This document shows, one piece after another, positions 11,650-24,340 of a stretch of DNA of 64,000 bases. The position numbers and the translations under genes were made by a program. Source of the stretch: Hypericum androsaemum (Eukaryota > Streptophyta > Magnoliopsida > Malpighiales > Hypericaceae); contig OZ023190.1 in the NCBI GenBank assembly GCA_963995505.1, positions 4,606,516 to 4,670,515 of the forward strand, given 5' to 3'. The notes under the pieces were generated by a model, which saw only the letters and a list, made by a program, of their open reading frames with translations, searched no databases and had not been told where the DNA came from. Within the stretch, counting starts at the first letter, position 1. The number at the start of each line of letters is the position of its first letter.

Positions 11650-11777
11650 AAATATATTAATGTGTATTATTGCAACCTAGAAGGACCGGAAAAAGTTTTT
11701 GAAAACAGCAAGAACTAAAAAGGAGAGGTTTGCTCAAATACCAGGGACCTTAAAGTAATTATTCCAAATATATTAAT
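11552..11777. repeat. 113-bp tandem duplication of a MULE end plus flank
   Basis: The terminal repeat, the target copy AAATATATT and the flank AATGTG occur twice, 113 bases apart (from 11552 and from 11665). The duplication includes host flank, so it arose after insertion. Confidence 0.85.
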
Positions 11778-12602
11778 GTGTTGAATAAGTGGTAAAGAAG
11801 GAAGTTTGATCTCAGGGAGAAATGTAAAAATACCACTGCAATAACCACTCTTAAATAAAGACTACTAATAAATCCGCAAATCAACCAATGAGTATATTGT
11901 TCAAAATTAAGAGTTTGAATTTTTGCAATAAAATAGTGTTCAATAATTTTTGAAAAAATTTTGCCCAAAAAATATGACTCGATTTCGAATCTAAATTAAT
12001 CACAATACTCAATAAAAAATAGATCTATGGATGACCATGTCCCCGTTTTAAAATAAAATAAATAAATGCTCGTTTACTTTTCAAAGCCTCGCGTGCTACC
12101 CAAGGAAACCACTCTCCCCCTCTTTATCCAACCTTCAATTTCTTTTGTGGGGGCATCGTCATTATTATTTTTTTGTGGGGCATCGTCATTATTCATTAGT
12201 GCAAGTACACGCAAATTCAATAATTTATATATATATATATATATAATATGAATATCCAAAATTCAATAAACATATATATACGCTAATTGAGCAACACGTG
12301 ACAAAATCGCCGTACAATAACTATATAATGCCGGCACACACATATATATGCATATAAATATATATACTTCTCCCCAAACTCTTAATTACACTTCGTATAA
12401 TTTTTTACTAATAAAAAGATCATTAAAAATCATCACCCACCACCCTTCCTACTGTACCCTACCAAATAGATCACAATCCCACCTCACCCGACCACCTCCA
12501 AACTTTTTTGTTTTTTAACGGATCGTTCAATGAACTGGTGACCCAAAACAGTCCATGATCTTTGAGGCTCTATGTAATCGAACTCGAATTAACCGACTCG
12601 TC
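11778..12602. other. 3' flank of the CRF gene
   Basis: It contains the probable 3'UTR and downstream DNA of the minus-strand CRF gene and is homologous to 8682-9161 from about 12013. A TA run lies at 12227-12245. No other gene is seen. Confidence 0.55.
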
Positions 12603-13322
12603 CTAAACAGATCCCAAAAAGTCGTCGAGGTCAACGAACTCTTCGGAAATAAAACTGACTGACGGGAAGAAATCCGTCACAGTGAGGCCCAGCGCCTCAA
12701 CGTCGGCTTCAAACCCGAACCCGTCAAAGTCAAAACCCCAGCTCCATCCGTGGTCAAGGTCACCGGACGGCGTCGTAGTGGTCTCCTCGTCGTACCGGAG
12801 CACGGACGTGGGGGAACGCTGTATGTCTACGGTGGAGGACGACGACCGGTCGTCGGTGTCATGTACGGACAGCTCCCCCTCGGAGACGGCGGAGCAAGGG
12901 AAGTTGGTGACGGCGTTGCGGCCCTTGAGCTTGACGGCGGCCCTGTCGTAGACGGAGGCGGCCTCCTCGGCTGTGTCGAAGGTCCCCAGCCACAGCCGCT
13001 TCCGGAGGGTGGTGTCGCGGATCTCGGCGGCCCACTTTCCCCACGGCCGCTGTCGAACCCCCCGGAACTTCTTCCTCCGGCGGGCGGTGACATCACTCCC
13101 CGACGACCCCCCAAAGACCCGCTTCCTCCCCACCGCCGCCGATTTCGTCTGCGGTTCCGAAGGGAAGGCGATCTCCCTCACCATGCGCCGCCTCGTTTCT
13201 GGGCCTGTGTGCAGTTGCTGTTCGTCGCCGGAGGAGTCGTCGTCGGTGGCCTCCGGATCCGTCATGATGATTCTGACAAGCCTTTGCCTAGCCGGCCGGG
13301 TGGTCGTCTCTCTACCGAACAT
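12603..13322 (-). CDS. CRF: Cytokinin response factor-like AP2/ERF transcription factor (group VI)
   Basis: A single-exon gene of 239 residues. An in-frame stop lies upstream of the ATG at 13322, so the start is well defined. Residues 13-34 ([21 protein letters not shown]) match the N-terminal CRF domain, which in this family mediates CRF-CRF and CRF-AHP contacts. The AP2/ERF DNA-binding domain runs from about 85 to 142, with [18 protein letters not shown], the [12 protein letters not shown] element and the conserved N before FP. SPTSVL at 170-175 is the putative MAP-kinase site typical of group VI. The acidic C-terminus rich in Phe and Trp is a likely activation region. CRFs act in the nucleus, downstream of cytokinin two-component signalling. 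A truncated tandem copy lies 3' of it at 9162-9510. Family assignment is firm; which CRF paralogue it represents is open. Confidence 0.93.
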   Translation of the reverse strand: MFGRETTTRPARQRLVRIIMTDPEATDDDSSGDEQQLHTGPETRRRMVREIAFPSEPQTKSAAVGRKRVFGGSSGSDVTARRRKKFRGVRQRPWGKWAAEIRDTTLRKRLWLGTFDTAEEAASVYDRAAVKLKGRNAVTNFPCSAVSEGELSVHDTDDRSSSSTVDIQRSPTSVLRYDEETTTTPSGDLDHGWSWGFDFDGFGFEADVEALGLTVTDFFPSVSFISEEFVDLDDFLGSV

Positions 13323-13500
13323 GGTCAGCGGATTTGAACCTCTGACCTCACTCCGGCCTAGTAGAAGAGTGGGAGAGCGTACAGGGAGAGAGGGAGGAAA
13401 TTGGAGGGAGGAGGAAGACGACTTGGGAGGAATAAGTGTTCTGTTGCGGCGGATATAATATCAGAGTATATATATATATATTATTTTTTGAGGGGTAGCA
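13323..13500 (-). promoter_or_regulatory. CRF gene 5'UTR and core promoter
   Basis: TATATATATA around 13466-13485, followed toward the gene by the purine/pyrimidine-rich leader, is a plausible TATA region about 150 bp upstream of the ATG. The transcription start is not visible from sequence alone. Confidence 0.4.
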
Positions 13501-13714
13501 TCTTATATATAATAAGACATGGACTTGAAGTTGAATAGTGTCATTGAGTATAAAATCTCTATTTCAGCTTGTATTAGAAAAATACAAAAAAAAAGAAAAT
13601 TATGTTTTTGGGTAGTGGGTCTTTTTGCATATTGTATATAGGATCCGAGAGCGTCGAATTAGGTCGATTATTTTGGTCCAATTTTTTTGTTGTGGACTCA
13701 TAACACATTCCTAC

Positions 13715-14231
13715 GACCACTCGCAGTAGCGAGCGTTTGCTCGAGCGAGTGATTTTTTTATTATTAAAAAAATAAAAAGGAAAAAGAGTAGGAGAAGATT
13801 GGTCGTGCAATGGAGCCTGACAAGCTCCATGCTCGCGCGCGACCAGGTCAGCTTTTTTTCACTTATCTATCTATTTAGTTTCACTTGGCATAATATTATT
13901 CATAAAAATAGATTTTTTCGGATAATATTTTCGTGGTTATCTAAACTGACCTTATCTTTAGCAAAACTAAAAAATATATATTTAAAATTTTCGTATTCGT
14001 AATTTATCATTTTCAATTTTTATTTATACCTCGAATACTTATAACTAATTTAGTATTTCAAATGATAGTAGATAATATATGGATGAAATAGAAATTAATT
14101 ATATATTCTGTGAACTAGTTTGTTGCTGTGGGTAAGAAAATATGTAATTGGGTTGGATTGAGTATGGATGAGAGAAAAATTTATTGTTTATTTCGTGAAC
14201 TGAGTTGGGTGGATTGCTGATGTGTTTAGTC
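13715..14231. mobile_element. Tourist-like MITE, 517 bp
   Basis: The left end GACCACTCGCAGTAGCGAGC and inverted right end GACTAAACACATCAGCAATC match the family seen at 6037. The right target is TAA (14232-14234); the left is TAC, one mismatch. The body is the reverse complement of the outer parts of 6037-7111, including the GC-rich core GCTCGCGCGCGACCAGG. Confidence 0.7.
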
Positions 14232-16089
14232 TAATAAAACAGTAACTTTTGGTCGATTAATTTTATTATAATATTTGCACTATTTTAAAAAACAACATAT
14301 TGGAAAAACAAGTTAAATTATGTAGAACAACCATAAACTGAAAAAATGACTAAACTCGAACAATGTGGTATACTAAATTATACTTAAGAATGTTACCAAA
14401 AAAATTTATATCCTTTGAAGGATGAATCATTGTAAAGTTTTACATTTTCATGAGTATATAATGATTTAGTTCAATATGTTTTTTTGCTTTATAGGTTTGT
14501 TTCGTACCGCAGAGTATTTAAATTAATTGATAAAAACATTGATTTAGTTTAATTAAATTTTAAATTTGAATTTTTAAGAACGAGAATCTTGTCACTTTTG
14601 GCTACTAAATTGTATAAACCAAAAAATATATAATGTGCGATGTTTATTTATTCTTCAGTGTAAAATTCAGTGGAAGAATAGCAATATTTATGTAATTATT
14701 AGGAATTCGCGAGGAGATGTTGGAATTTATGATTTACATCGAACTTCTCGTGAGGTGGGTGGGTCCCCCATCTGACCGGGAAGGAGGAAAGGCAGTGAGA
14801 GAGAGTAAGTGCTCGATGCTGCTTCCAGCTGCCTCCATTGACGTGTTAATACCTCGCTTAGACTTTGGTGATTTTTCGCACGGCCCCCACTTCGTGTAAT
14901 ATATTTGTATCTCCACGACCGAGGAAGCAACAAGTTAATTACTTTTTACAAGAAACTTGTTTTTTAAAACCTTTTATTGTTTTCATCTTCAAAGTTTTGC
15001 GCTCTAATCTCATAATTCATATTATTCATTTTGCTTGCTTACCCAATTATCAAGGGCTTAAGTGTAGAGATTTCTCATTTCTAATCGTAGATTTATTTAT
15101 AAATGTAAAAAAATATAAATTTATTGTGCATTAAGATTTTGTTAGATATAAAAATTCAAATATAATATTAGAGCGGGTGAATTATTCATTGATGCTAGCA
15201 TGACTAGCGTGTCATAGCATGTGGTGATGTCAAAAACTCTTCAAACTTTGGCGGACATGTTTGTGTGATGTAATGACCGAATTAATAGATCAACACGAGC
15301 CAACACGATTTTGTTCGTACATGTTTTGTTTTCAATCACGCGCACATTTAGATATTTCATATGAGGTCGCCAACATGGATATTTGTCTAGGTCTAGCTTG
15401 CTTAAGTATCTATCTGCTAAAAAATGAAGTGCACCTTATTTATATGAATAATATAGTTCAATTATTAAACTATTTCTTAACATACCAAACTTTTCATAAT
15501 ATATATGGGGTATTAAATGTGAAAAAATCCCATATTATTGGCATAAGATTTTTTTTGTTGCGTATGGAGATTATAAATTTTAACGTTAAATGTGAATTCT
15601 AATATTCCAAAAACTAAAAATCTATTAGAATTCAAAGAGGCTCAAATACTATTAGATATTGCCGTTGGATATCAAATCCGATAATATCGGATATTGAATA
15701 TTGAATCAAATACTATCAGATTTAATACAGCGGGTGAATGCTCATTTTAATTTCCCTCAAAAGAAGTTCGTTTTAATTTTCTGTCGTACCACCAGGTAAT
15801 GTCCAGACCTAGGAACTCGTTAACACGCTACGCAACGAGGTTTCGTTTTCCTGTCTGTTTTCCATTACGTTGAGGTCTGGGAAATGACAGAAAAGAGGAA
15901 GAGACTTGGGCAAGTAAATTATCACGAAAGAGAAGTTTCCAAGGGCCGGTTCCCCAGGCGTTGGTTCATTTCTCAACAAAAACAGTAAAACTCCGAACGG
16001 CGCGTTGACTTGTTGAATCAATTAATCGGCATTCCAACGTCAACATCTCCGAACGCTCGGTCATTTTTTCCGGGGAAAAAGCATTTCGT
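14232..16089. other. Intergenic, no gene supported
   Basis: A GC-richer patch at 14717-14930 stays open on both strands for 60-68 codons without any domain. The frame at 15261-15602 (113 codons) is AT-rich and looks random. Nothing else is supported. Confidence 0.5.
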
Positions 16090-16330
16090 AAGTTTCGGGT
16101 TGGGGAGTCGCAACTTATTATTCTAGAATTAAATTAAATTGATTCAAATTTTTTTGCAAAGTTGAGATATATATTTACAGGTTTTTTGCTTATGAATTTT
16201 CCAAATTCGGAATATAAGAATGTCAAAAATACGTTTGAAGTCAATATTCGACCGAGTTACAAGCGTCCAAAGTTAGAATACAAGATTGTGTATCAAAATA
16301 TATCAATATTGAGCTCTATTTATAGAGAAT
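16090..16330. repeat. Retroelement-like fragment related to the 176-bp repeat
   Basis: It shares AAGAATGTCAAAAATA(T/C)GTTT, GAAGTCAATA and the GATATATAT(C/T)TACA block with 6401-6752, then diverges. Probably a decayed LTR piece. Confidence 0.6.
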
Positions 16331-18051
16331 TGAAAATTAATTATTTTTTATTTTTATCAAAAAATAATATTAATTATGATAACCAAATAAATAATATAGA
16401 CTATTATCTATTTAAACGAATTATATTGTACAACATATATTAAGATTAGATTAAGATAAAAAAAGAAAAAAAAATTCACCGGCGATCTGCTCGGCCCAAT
16501 TCTATCCATTTTCTATTTTTTTTTATTTGTTGTTTGGCAGCTAGTAGTGATCGCTCGAACGCGATCACATGTAAAGGTAGTCCAAGTAATTAAAATTTTT
16601 TTTAAAGGATCGTAAGTAATAAATTTGGGATCCAACATCATCCGAAAATAATTTCAATCCATTTAAGGATTAATTGATTTGAAGTTTCGCGGCGTAAAAA
16701 AATAATATGGAGAATCATCCTTAGTATATGATCCAATAATATTTGAGTCTACCTTTAAAAAAATATAATATTTGAGTCTGAATATAACAGTTTATAACAA
16801 AAAATTGTGATTTAGCTCAATCAAACATATAAAGAGTTGGTATGATAGTAAAAGAATTACATTTATATAAGAAGATTTTTAGTTCGAAATTTACGAATGT
16901 AAAAGATATAAAGACTACTTCCTAAATATCTAAAAAAAACCGTGGAGATTGGTACACGTTACAGAATGGAAGAAAGTACATTTTGGTTCATTTAGTTTGT
17001 AAAAATAGATTAATAATTTTCGCGAGTGTTAGAAATCAGTCTAACTTTAACGAATGCTCATAAATTGTCGGTTACGGTTCACTCAAAAAAACGAAATGCT
17101 GATAACAACACACAAACTATCGAAAAAATGTTTTGTTTTAATAATTGGACGGATATGTATTTCACCTTTGTAAAATTACACCCTAGAAGTACACCATGGT
17201 TAGGTAACCACTAATTACATAAGACCCTAACAAAATTAACTATTATTTCCCGTAATCAACTTCTGTGTTGGTCCAAAATAGCCACTTTTGTATTCAAAAG
17301 GATAAAATGTAAAAGAAACTTTTGATTGTACTTGTCGACATGAAAGATCACCCCATTTTTGTGATTTCATAGTTCTCAAGTGATCGCGTCGAATATCCGG
17401 AACCAAACCATCGAAAAAAATATAGGATAAATTATTACGGTCGGGTACCTGTATGGTAATATGGTTCCTCATTTTTAAAAATATATGTAATTGTCCTTTC
17501 TTTTAATTTTATTATATTTTTTAAACTTTAATTTTCCAAATCTATCCGAGTAAACCACGATCTTCACATGGTAGAATCGGTAAAAAAAGTGGGAGTCGTG
17601 ATTAGTTGGAATTGGATTGAATGATTTCTGTGGACGAAGTTACACTTTGTTGTCTTGTCTGTGTCTCGTCATAAACGTGTGTTGTCTGTCAACACCTTGT
17701 CGTCCACGTGACTTGAGTTCATTTCCCGCCCTGCAGTTCACTTAATCCGGGAACGGCCTCCCGCGTGAAACACCATCAATAGCAACATTCGTGGTCCTGT
17801 AATAGAGATTTTTCTACTGCTTTTTAGGAATCTAAAATTGCAGGTACGTGTCTCCCAAGAGAATTCTTGTACGTCTTTCTTCCAATTTTAAATTTTTTTA
17901 AAATTGAGTGGGAAATTCCATATGTAAATACGAAAAATTAAAAAAATTTATTTTAAATAAATATTATATCCACAACTCAGTCTTCTAACTAAATATCTCT
18001 TTGACTAATCTTTGTAATGGCCAATACTACTCATATCTAACGTGGAATTCC
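16331..18051. other. Intergenic, no gene supported
   Basis: AT-rich. The longest frames (17026-17214 plus, 17236-17472 minus) show no domain. A moderately GC-rich patch at 17630-17780 shows no feature I can name. Confidence 0.5.
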
Positions 18052-18400
18052 CTATTTCGAGATTGCAATTGCCGACCTTGGTAAAACCTTATAGTGGTAA
18101 AATTCAGTGGGAAAAACCTGCAAGAGGAAAAGAGCATCTCGGCAAGGTCGGAATCGGCCTTGACACTTTGATACCGCTATACAAGATTCTGTAAAATTTG
18201 AATCACTAATCTTACGAGTATAACGAGGGAGGTTAACTCCTTGCATGTTATCAAATACAAAATGTACAAAATGAATCTCCAAGTCGTGCTTCGAGAGCAC
18301 GTCTGCCACTCGCTTTCCTTGACGCCAGGCATGCTGAATATCGACCTTCGAGTTAGTTTAGAAGAAAAAATATTATTTAAAAAAACATAATTCGACAAGC
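18052..18400 (-). pseudogene. RNase H-like (RVT_3) retroelement fragment
   Basis: The minus-strand reading QHAWRQGKRVADVLSKHDLE resembles the C-terminal end of the RNase H-like domain found in plant LINE-type ORF2 proteins and their relatives, where R..N.VAD.L(A/S) is the usual signature. No reverse transcriptase or zinc-knuckle part is visible upstream, and the readable stretch is under 90 codons. It is a relic of an old LINE or related RNase H gene. The full domain at 62532-63356 is a useful comparison. Confidence 0.55.
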
Positions 18401-18689
18401 AATACGACCAATCAGGTGCAACCACAACCCTTAAGACGTTGTATTTTATACTAAAATCAAGAAGGTGATTGATTTGGTAGTCAACATCATCAGGTCACCT
18501 GGTTAGACCAATCAATCCAAAAAAATTTGTTAGATAAAAAGTGATTAAATTAAAATTTAGATACTTGTACGTGATAAATTTTGTAACAAAAATGAGAAAT
18601 TTAGAATTATTTTGCATTTTAATAATAGATATAATTAATAATATATTTATAAAAAAATCTTGAGTGTGACAGATAATTTACCCTTTAGG

Positions 18690-19520
18690 TCTTGTTGTAG
18701 TAAGTGAGGATGAACCCCGATTTTTGAAGTGTCGATAAATTCAATAAGACACAAATAATTTTTGAGCCAAACTGTATACTCTAAAATTGAATTTTGAGTC
18801 GCCAATAGTTCACCATGTGATTGACTTGCCGATGTTTCAAACCAATGCGTTGGAAGTATCGAATTTGTGTTCTTGAGACACTATTAATAATCACTGACCT
18901 TTAACTGTTATTTACCCTAACTATACATTGTTAATAAGTTCTCACAAGTACATTTCTATGATTGCTAAAAAATTATAGGATATCTAAGTAACAACTCTTA
19001 GAATTTTTTTAAAAAGTAACAACTCTTAGAGATTCACCTCTAGTACTGGAATATGAATGTTGTATGGTAGAAATGTAGGAAACAAAGAAGAAATTAAATC
19101 GTTGGATTTAGGATGAATGAAATGTCAGAAGAATCTTTTGTTTATAGAATCTCAAAGGCCATATAGCACAAATTCCAAAAGCCCCAAGTGAATCTAAACT
19201 TCAAAAGCCATCCAGATAATTACAAAATAATCCCGAAGGAAGTTACATCCAGATAATTACAAAAACTAAAGGTGCAAGATAAAATCTATCAAAGTAACCA
19301 ACTTGATAAACACTATCTAACTGTGAGACATCTCTATTCATTCTTTCTTTCTTTTCATATCATTTACTTAATTTCTTATATAAAAGTTTACCAATTATAA
19401 CTCCGAAAGACACCTCTATTAATTCTGTCCTTTCTTTTCATATCATTTACTTAATTATTAACTAAATTGTGTCATTTGATTTTAAACCAAGTGATATCTC
19501 ACCGAATGACACAATATATG
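18690..19520. repeat. Diverged repeat, copy 1
   Basis: It aligns in order with 20225-20870: GTTGTAGTAA, ATTCAA(T/C)(A/G)AGACACAAA, GAGTCGCCAA, ATTGACT and AATGACAC. No coding sequence or clear termini; possibly decayed LTRs. Confidence 0.55.
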
Positions 19521-20224
19521 TGGGATCCGAAGAGTGGGCCAATTAACTCTCCGGTGTTCTAAGAAAAACATTGGAAAAAGGTTATTGATGCAGGCGCTTA
19601 GCTTGAGGCCAATACAGAATGGGCTTGTCACTAGTCTAACTAGAATCTTATCTTCTTATGCGGCTTTATTCTAGTCTCCTTGTTGGTAAGATTCCCAATT
19701 AGCTTATGTAAGTTGTAACCATAAAAAGTTGAGCTTTTCTGTTTCCAATTCGGCTTTTACTATTTTCATTAGAAATTATAGCGTACTCTATTTTGGATTT
19801 GACGCATCTATATACGTGTATGATGTATCTGTTGAAGAAATACATTTTGCTTATTAATTCATTTGGGTAATATTTAGGACATTGATTACTGCATATTGTA
19901 TTTATTCTTATTCTCTATTAAAAAATTTATCCTCCATTTTTTTTCTCGAAACCGTATATTATTCCTACGTTTAGTAGGCGATTAATAAGTTCAAGTCTGT
20001 CAAATTATAATACTGCCATATTTTTAGAATATAAACTCAAGATTTCTAGTGAAACTGAACAACTTTCCACTTCCTCTGCCTCGGGGGCCTATTTGATATG
20101 AGCTTATATCTCACGGGGAATATCACGTTATACTATTTTTGTTACAAATACACCACTAATAATTCCTATCAAGCTTAAACGGTTACGAATGTAAATTTAC
20201 CAAACAAAGATGGATATTTGATTC

Positions 20225-20870
20225 CCATCTTACTGTTGTAGTAAACTAAGGATCAATCTAATTTAGGAGTATTCATATATTCAACGAGACACAAACAAAA
20301 TTCGACGTCAACTTGGAACTCCAAATCTGATTGTAGAGTCGCCAAATGATTGACTGGACGATTCAAATCAATCCGATGGACGCTTTCAATGTTGTATTCT
20401 TAAGAATCAATGTCCTTAAACTGCTATTTGCTTCCACTATTTGTTGCTAATGAGTTTCATCAAGTGCACTTTTAGGATTGTTCAAGAATTTTAGAATTTC
20501 TAAGTAGCAACGCTTAGAAATTCATCTTTACAACTATGACAATAGTGTCTTATGATGGACATATAAGAAAAAAGAGAAAACTTGAATAAATTAGATATTT
20601 ATATGATTATCAAATGGGAAGGAGAGACTCCTATCTCAAAACTATTCAGATCAATTATTAAAGACCACAAGTGAATCTAATTTCCGAAGTTCATCTCCAA
20701 AGTTCATTTATTTCCATGAAAGTCTATCAATTTTAAGTTGGAAAGACACTTTCATTTCTTCATCTTTTCTTTTCTATGTTTTCAAAATACTTCGCCTAAT
20801 TATTAACAAATGGTGTCATTTAATTCATGTCAATTAATGACTCACCAAATGACACCAACACTCACGAGTT
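20225..20870. repeat. Diverged repeat, copy 2
   Basis: Partner of 18690-19520. The two are separated by about 700 bases (19521-20224) in which I see no gene. Divergence is high and neither copy has matching TG..CA ends. Confidence 0.55.
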
Positions 20871-20879
20871 TATCATCTG

Positions 20880-21065
20880 TTAAGTCTAGGATAAATCTAC
20901 TTTGCTTGATGCAATATTTTGAAGTAATTTGGAACCATAAAAACTCAAAAGTTCCTGGAGTTTCTTGTGTCTTTTCTTTGTAAACTGCTAGGCTCTATTG
21001 GGAGGTTTTTGTTTTGTACCTTTAGCATATATCTATAAAATTAATCAACTTACCAAAAAAAAAAA
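20880..21065 (+). mobile_element. LINE 3' tail
   Basis: The sequence ends CTTTGTAAACTGCTAGG, TTTTGTACCTTT and then an A-run at 21055-21065. This is the usual look of a truncated plant L1-type 3' end. No ORF remains and target duplications were not found. Confidence 0.45.
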
Positions 21066-21269
21066 CACGAGCCTGTTGATTTTAACAAAACTATATATGG
21101 TATTACACAGAGTTGGAACGAGTGGCTACATTGGCGAGGACATCAAAAAAGTAATTTCTTCTTGCAGCCTTAAAATCCAGACCATGTGGTCGTGCTCTTA
21201 ACTTATCATGCGGGTATAGGATCTTTTTGTATAGTGAAGGGTGTAGGTATCGGTCAATTTTAAAAGTTA

Positions 21270-21610
21270 GGGTCACTCTGTCTCCGAATAGCGTCCATAT
21301 AGAGCATATTCATAGATCCACAAATGAGTTTACCCTAATAGACTCTATTTAAATCAATCTATATTAATATATAAATATTGTATTTTTCATAAACCCTAAA
21401 TTTTTATGTGACATTTGTTAAGAGAAAAGACAAAATTATTCACTTCTCAATTTAAAATTAAGCATTAGTAATTTACAAGGTTGAGTGTAAAAAAAAGTAA
21501 ATATGAATATATTTTTAAATAATTTACATGCTAAAACTATTTTGAAAATCTATAGATTTTTGGGTATAACATAGATCTTTGTTTAAACTTAGAATCCTAC
21601 GATTCTGGTA
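21270..21610. repeat. Dispersed repeat, copy 1 (also at 55890-56230)
   Basis: Both copies share, in order, ATTTTTCATAAA(C/T)CCTA, AAAATTAAGCATTA and GTAAATATGA(A/G)TATATTTTTAA, and then ATGGATCTT/ATAGATCTT. The second copy has GACCCGACCCGACCC near its edge, but the borders are not clear. No gene follows up to 22335. Confidence 0.6.
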
Positions 21611-22335
21611 TGCATACTTACGATTAATTTTGCATTCTATAGTTGCTCCTCTCTAGCAACTAGAGAATACAAAAAGCAAACAGTGACAGTCCGTGTGATC
21701 CGAAATGCAAATAGTGACAAAATTAATATGGATTTTATTTTGGTAATTAGATTATGAATCATCTTTTTTTTTGGGTGGAATTATGAATCATCTATAAAGC
21801 AGCATAAAAGGGACTCAAGTTGCGACCTCAACTTGGAAATTTTAAAATTCAGAGTGGATAAAATCGAACATGGGATGACATTAATCACAAGATTCCAAGG
21901 GCGACAACATATACTAATTAAATCAAAATTTGATGCTAGATGACAAATAAGCTGAATCCGAAAGTTCTTGGTGGACTTTTCTTCTCTCTTTATGATGAAA
22001 TACTTTTCTTCATTTTACATTTTTATAATAGCTGAATTCCTTTTTGGTGCAAGTGCCCATAAAAAATAAAGCATCATTATCAATGGAAATTTGTACAACT
22101 CGACAATGTTATACTAAACGAAAGTTATTTTAATATAAATTTAAATTATAATTACATTAAATTTGTCAAAATTTAAATTTTGGATATCACTGAAATTGTT
22201 TTGTACCGTTACATCATACTTTGACTATACTAAACGAAAGTTGCCTAACTACTAGCATTATTTATAACGTCCAAAGGAAGCAATGTAATTTCGATGGGGA
22301 CATGTGGAGCAATTATATGGCACTAAAAAATAGCC

Positions 22336-22515
22336 GGGTTCGGATTTAGTGGGGACAACTCTTGTCTCCACTGAAATGGATCAAATCATTATACTTATAG
22401 ACACGATTTTTAATGATTGTCAGATCTGTAAACACGATTTTTAATAAAATCTGATGGTCTAAACAAAATCTCCCATGGGAACGACTTTTATATTGTCCCC
22501 ACTCAATTAAAAACC
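22336..22515. mobile_element. Mutator-like MITE, 180 bp
   Basis: A perfect 9-bp target duplication AAAATAGCC (22327-22335 and 22516-22524) surrounds it. The ends are GGGTTCGGATTTAGTGGGGA and, inverted, GGTTTTTAATTGAGTGGGGA. It belongs to the same family as the pyruvate-kinase-carrying element at 49822-50954, sharing GTGGGGAC and the CAGATCTGA..GGTC block. Confidence 0.9.
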
Positions 22516-22524
22516 AAAATAGCC

Positions 22525-23464
22525 ACCCTCTTGCTTGCAAGTGAAGTGATAAGATCATACCTAATATCATCACGTGTGTATCCAAATTCTAATTACCACT
22601 CATCGATCTACTAACCCACATAATCTTTCATCAAAATTAGCACCGGTTACTAATTAATTAGCCCATCATTGATGTACAAATAACGGTGTGAAATGACCTG
22701 TTACTTACTTCATTAATGATTAACCCCTAATAACATTACACGTCACGAGAAATTGTATCAAGTTTTTTTTTGGTGATAAGAAATTGTATCAAGTCTAAGA
22801 GGAATAGACGTACCTAAAAAAATAGAGGAATAGACGTAGATTTAAAAAGAAATGTGTACTCATAAATTTTCGAGGGTTTGAAAATTATTTTTAATCCTCA
22901 AGGGCTTAAATGCCAATTTTATTTGTTTGAGCTTACTTAAAAATGATCTGATAAATATAAGGTTTCACTTTTAATGTGTCAAATAAGGTGCAAGTCTTTA
23001 ACGTGTAGAGATATTAGGTAAATTTATGGTCTTGTTATGAGTAAAAATATAATTATTATCCTCTTATAAAATTAGGGTTATTGTCCGAGGTTAGATGTGT
23101 CTTCTAACTACTCTTCCCATTGAGGTGTGTCCACAAGAAGCAATGGAATTTCTAACGTCTCCTTGAACGTCAATTTTAGACTCTAAATTCAACTCTTTTT
23201 AAAGAGAAAGAGGTCAATCATTCATTAAAATAGGACATTACAGATACGAAAATAAAATACATAGAATGAACAACGGAAAATACAAAGATAAAAATTATTG
23301 TATTGAACGTCATCACAAGCCACTGGGAGATACAGTAACAGTTGGAAAAGTACATGGGAAGCAAGAGAATACAACAACAAAACCAAACGAAGAGGGCTGA
23401 TTTTTCTTTTAAAAACATTGGTTAGCCACTTTGAAATTTACTATTTAGTTTTGTTTCCACCGGT
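22525..23464. other. Intergenic, no gene supported
   Basis: Short frames only; none shows a domain. The minus frame at 23218-23418 is hydrophobic but isolated. Confidence 0.5.
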
Positions 23465-23607
23465 TCCAATGGCAGTAATCCCGTTCACTGGTTGAGAGTT
23501 TTTTTAGCGAGCTTATTCACTAACTAGTGGAGTTTGGATGATTGATTTTGTACTAGGGATGTAATTATTACAATATATCAATAAAGAAATTTATTCACCG
23601 AAAAAAA
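23465..23607 (+). mobile_element. Possible LINE 3' tail
   Basis: TTTTGTACTAGGGATGTAAT, then AATAAAGAAATTTATTCACC and an A-run ending at 23607, resemble a truncated LINE end. Weak evidence; no ORF. Confidence 0.35.
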
Positions 23608-23754
23608 TCCCGTTCACTAGTTATTCCAGTTGGGTTTCTACGGGTCAATTAGACGGGCATTTTCAGGAAACTCGGATTGTTTCTTTTTTCGCATTGTAGT
23701 TAAACCGGTCGAACTATTCAGTTATCCAATTTTAAAACGTTGCTTTGAAAATAA

Positions 23755-24120
23755 CGCTGCAGTGACCCGGTCCAACCCACGTCACGGATAAATAATTAAT
23801 TTCTCTCATTTACGTATATGTATTATTTATACAATTTTTCATAGAGAATTAAAAAAATTAAACTCTATACGAATTGAAAATATTAGGCCCAATTTGTAGA
23901 GAATAAAAATAATAAAATTTATCAAATAACATTGTGCTAATTGTCACTAGATTAGATTGAGAAAGAAAAAATAATAATAATTTAATAAGCCCCGCCCTTG
24001 GCATCAAAGCCTGTCGGCCGCCCGCTGACAAGGCCCGGGCCAGGCCAGGCCCCGCTTTTCTTTTTGATTTTTTTTGTCTCATTCACAACCTAGTTGTGAA
24101 AGTCATTGCTAGAGATGGTC
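23755..24120. mobile_element. Tourist-like MITE, 366 bp
   Basis: Flanked by TAA at 23752-23754 and 24121-24123. The left end CGCTGCAGTGACCCGG and inverted right end GACCATCTCTAGCAATGACT pair imperfectly (GC(T)GCAGTGAC / CTAGCAATGAC). It shares ATAAATAATTAATTTCTCTC with 6037-7111 and its ending with 53031. A GC-rich core lies at 23995-24055. Confidence 0.65.
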
Positions 24121-24325
24121 TAAGGAGAACATAGTTTCAGAACTGTCGATTGCAAAGTTTCACAAAAGTAAAATCGTATTCGGAATTTTTGGTTACAATG
24201 GTCCAATTTTTTTTTAAAAAATTTAGAAAAAAATAAATTAAAGATTGATCTTGCACTTAATATACTAAATTAAGTTGCTAAGTATCGTTAGCTCCAAAGA
24301 AATAAAAACCCTACTTACTTTTAAA

Positions 24326-24340
24326 CTCTATATAAACCCT
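24326..24340 (+). promoter_or_regulatory. TATA box of the 24416 short gene
   Basis: CTCTATATAAACCC at 24326-24339 is a near-perfect plant TATA box, about 80 bases before the ATG at 24416. Confidence 0.45.

Noticed and set aside
12750..13337. Plus-strand frame of 195 codons, and a 161-codon frame at 12973-13458
   Set aside because: Antisense shadows of the GC-rich CRF gene, with no domain of their own.
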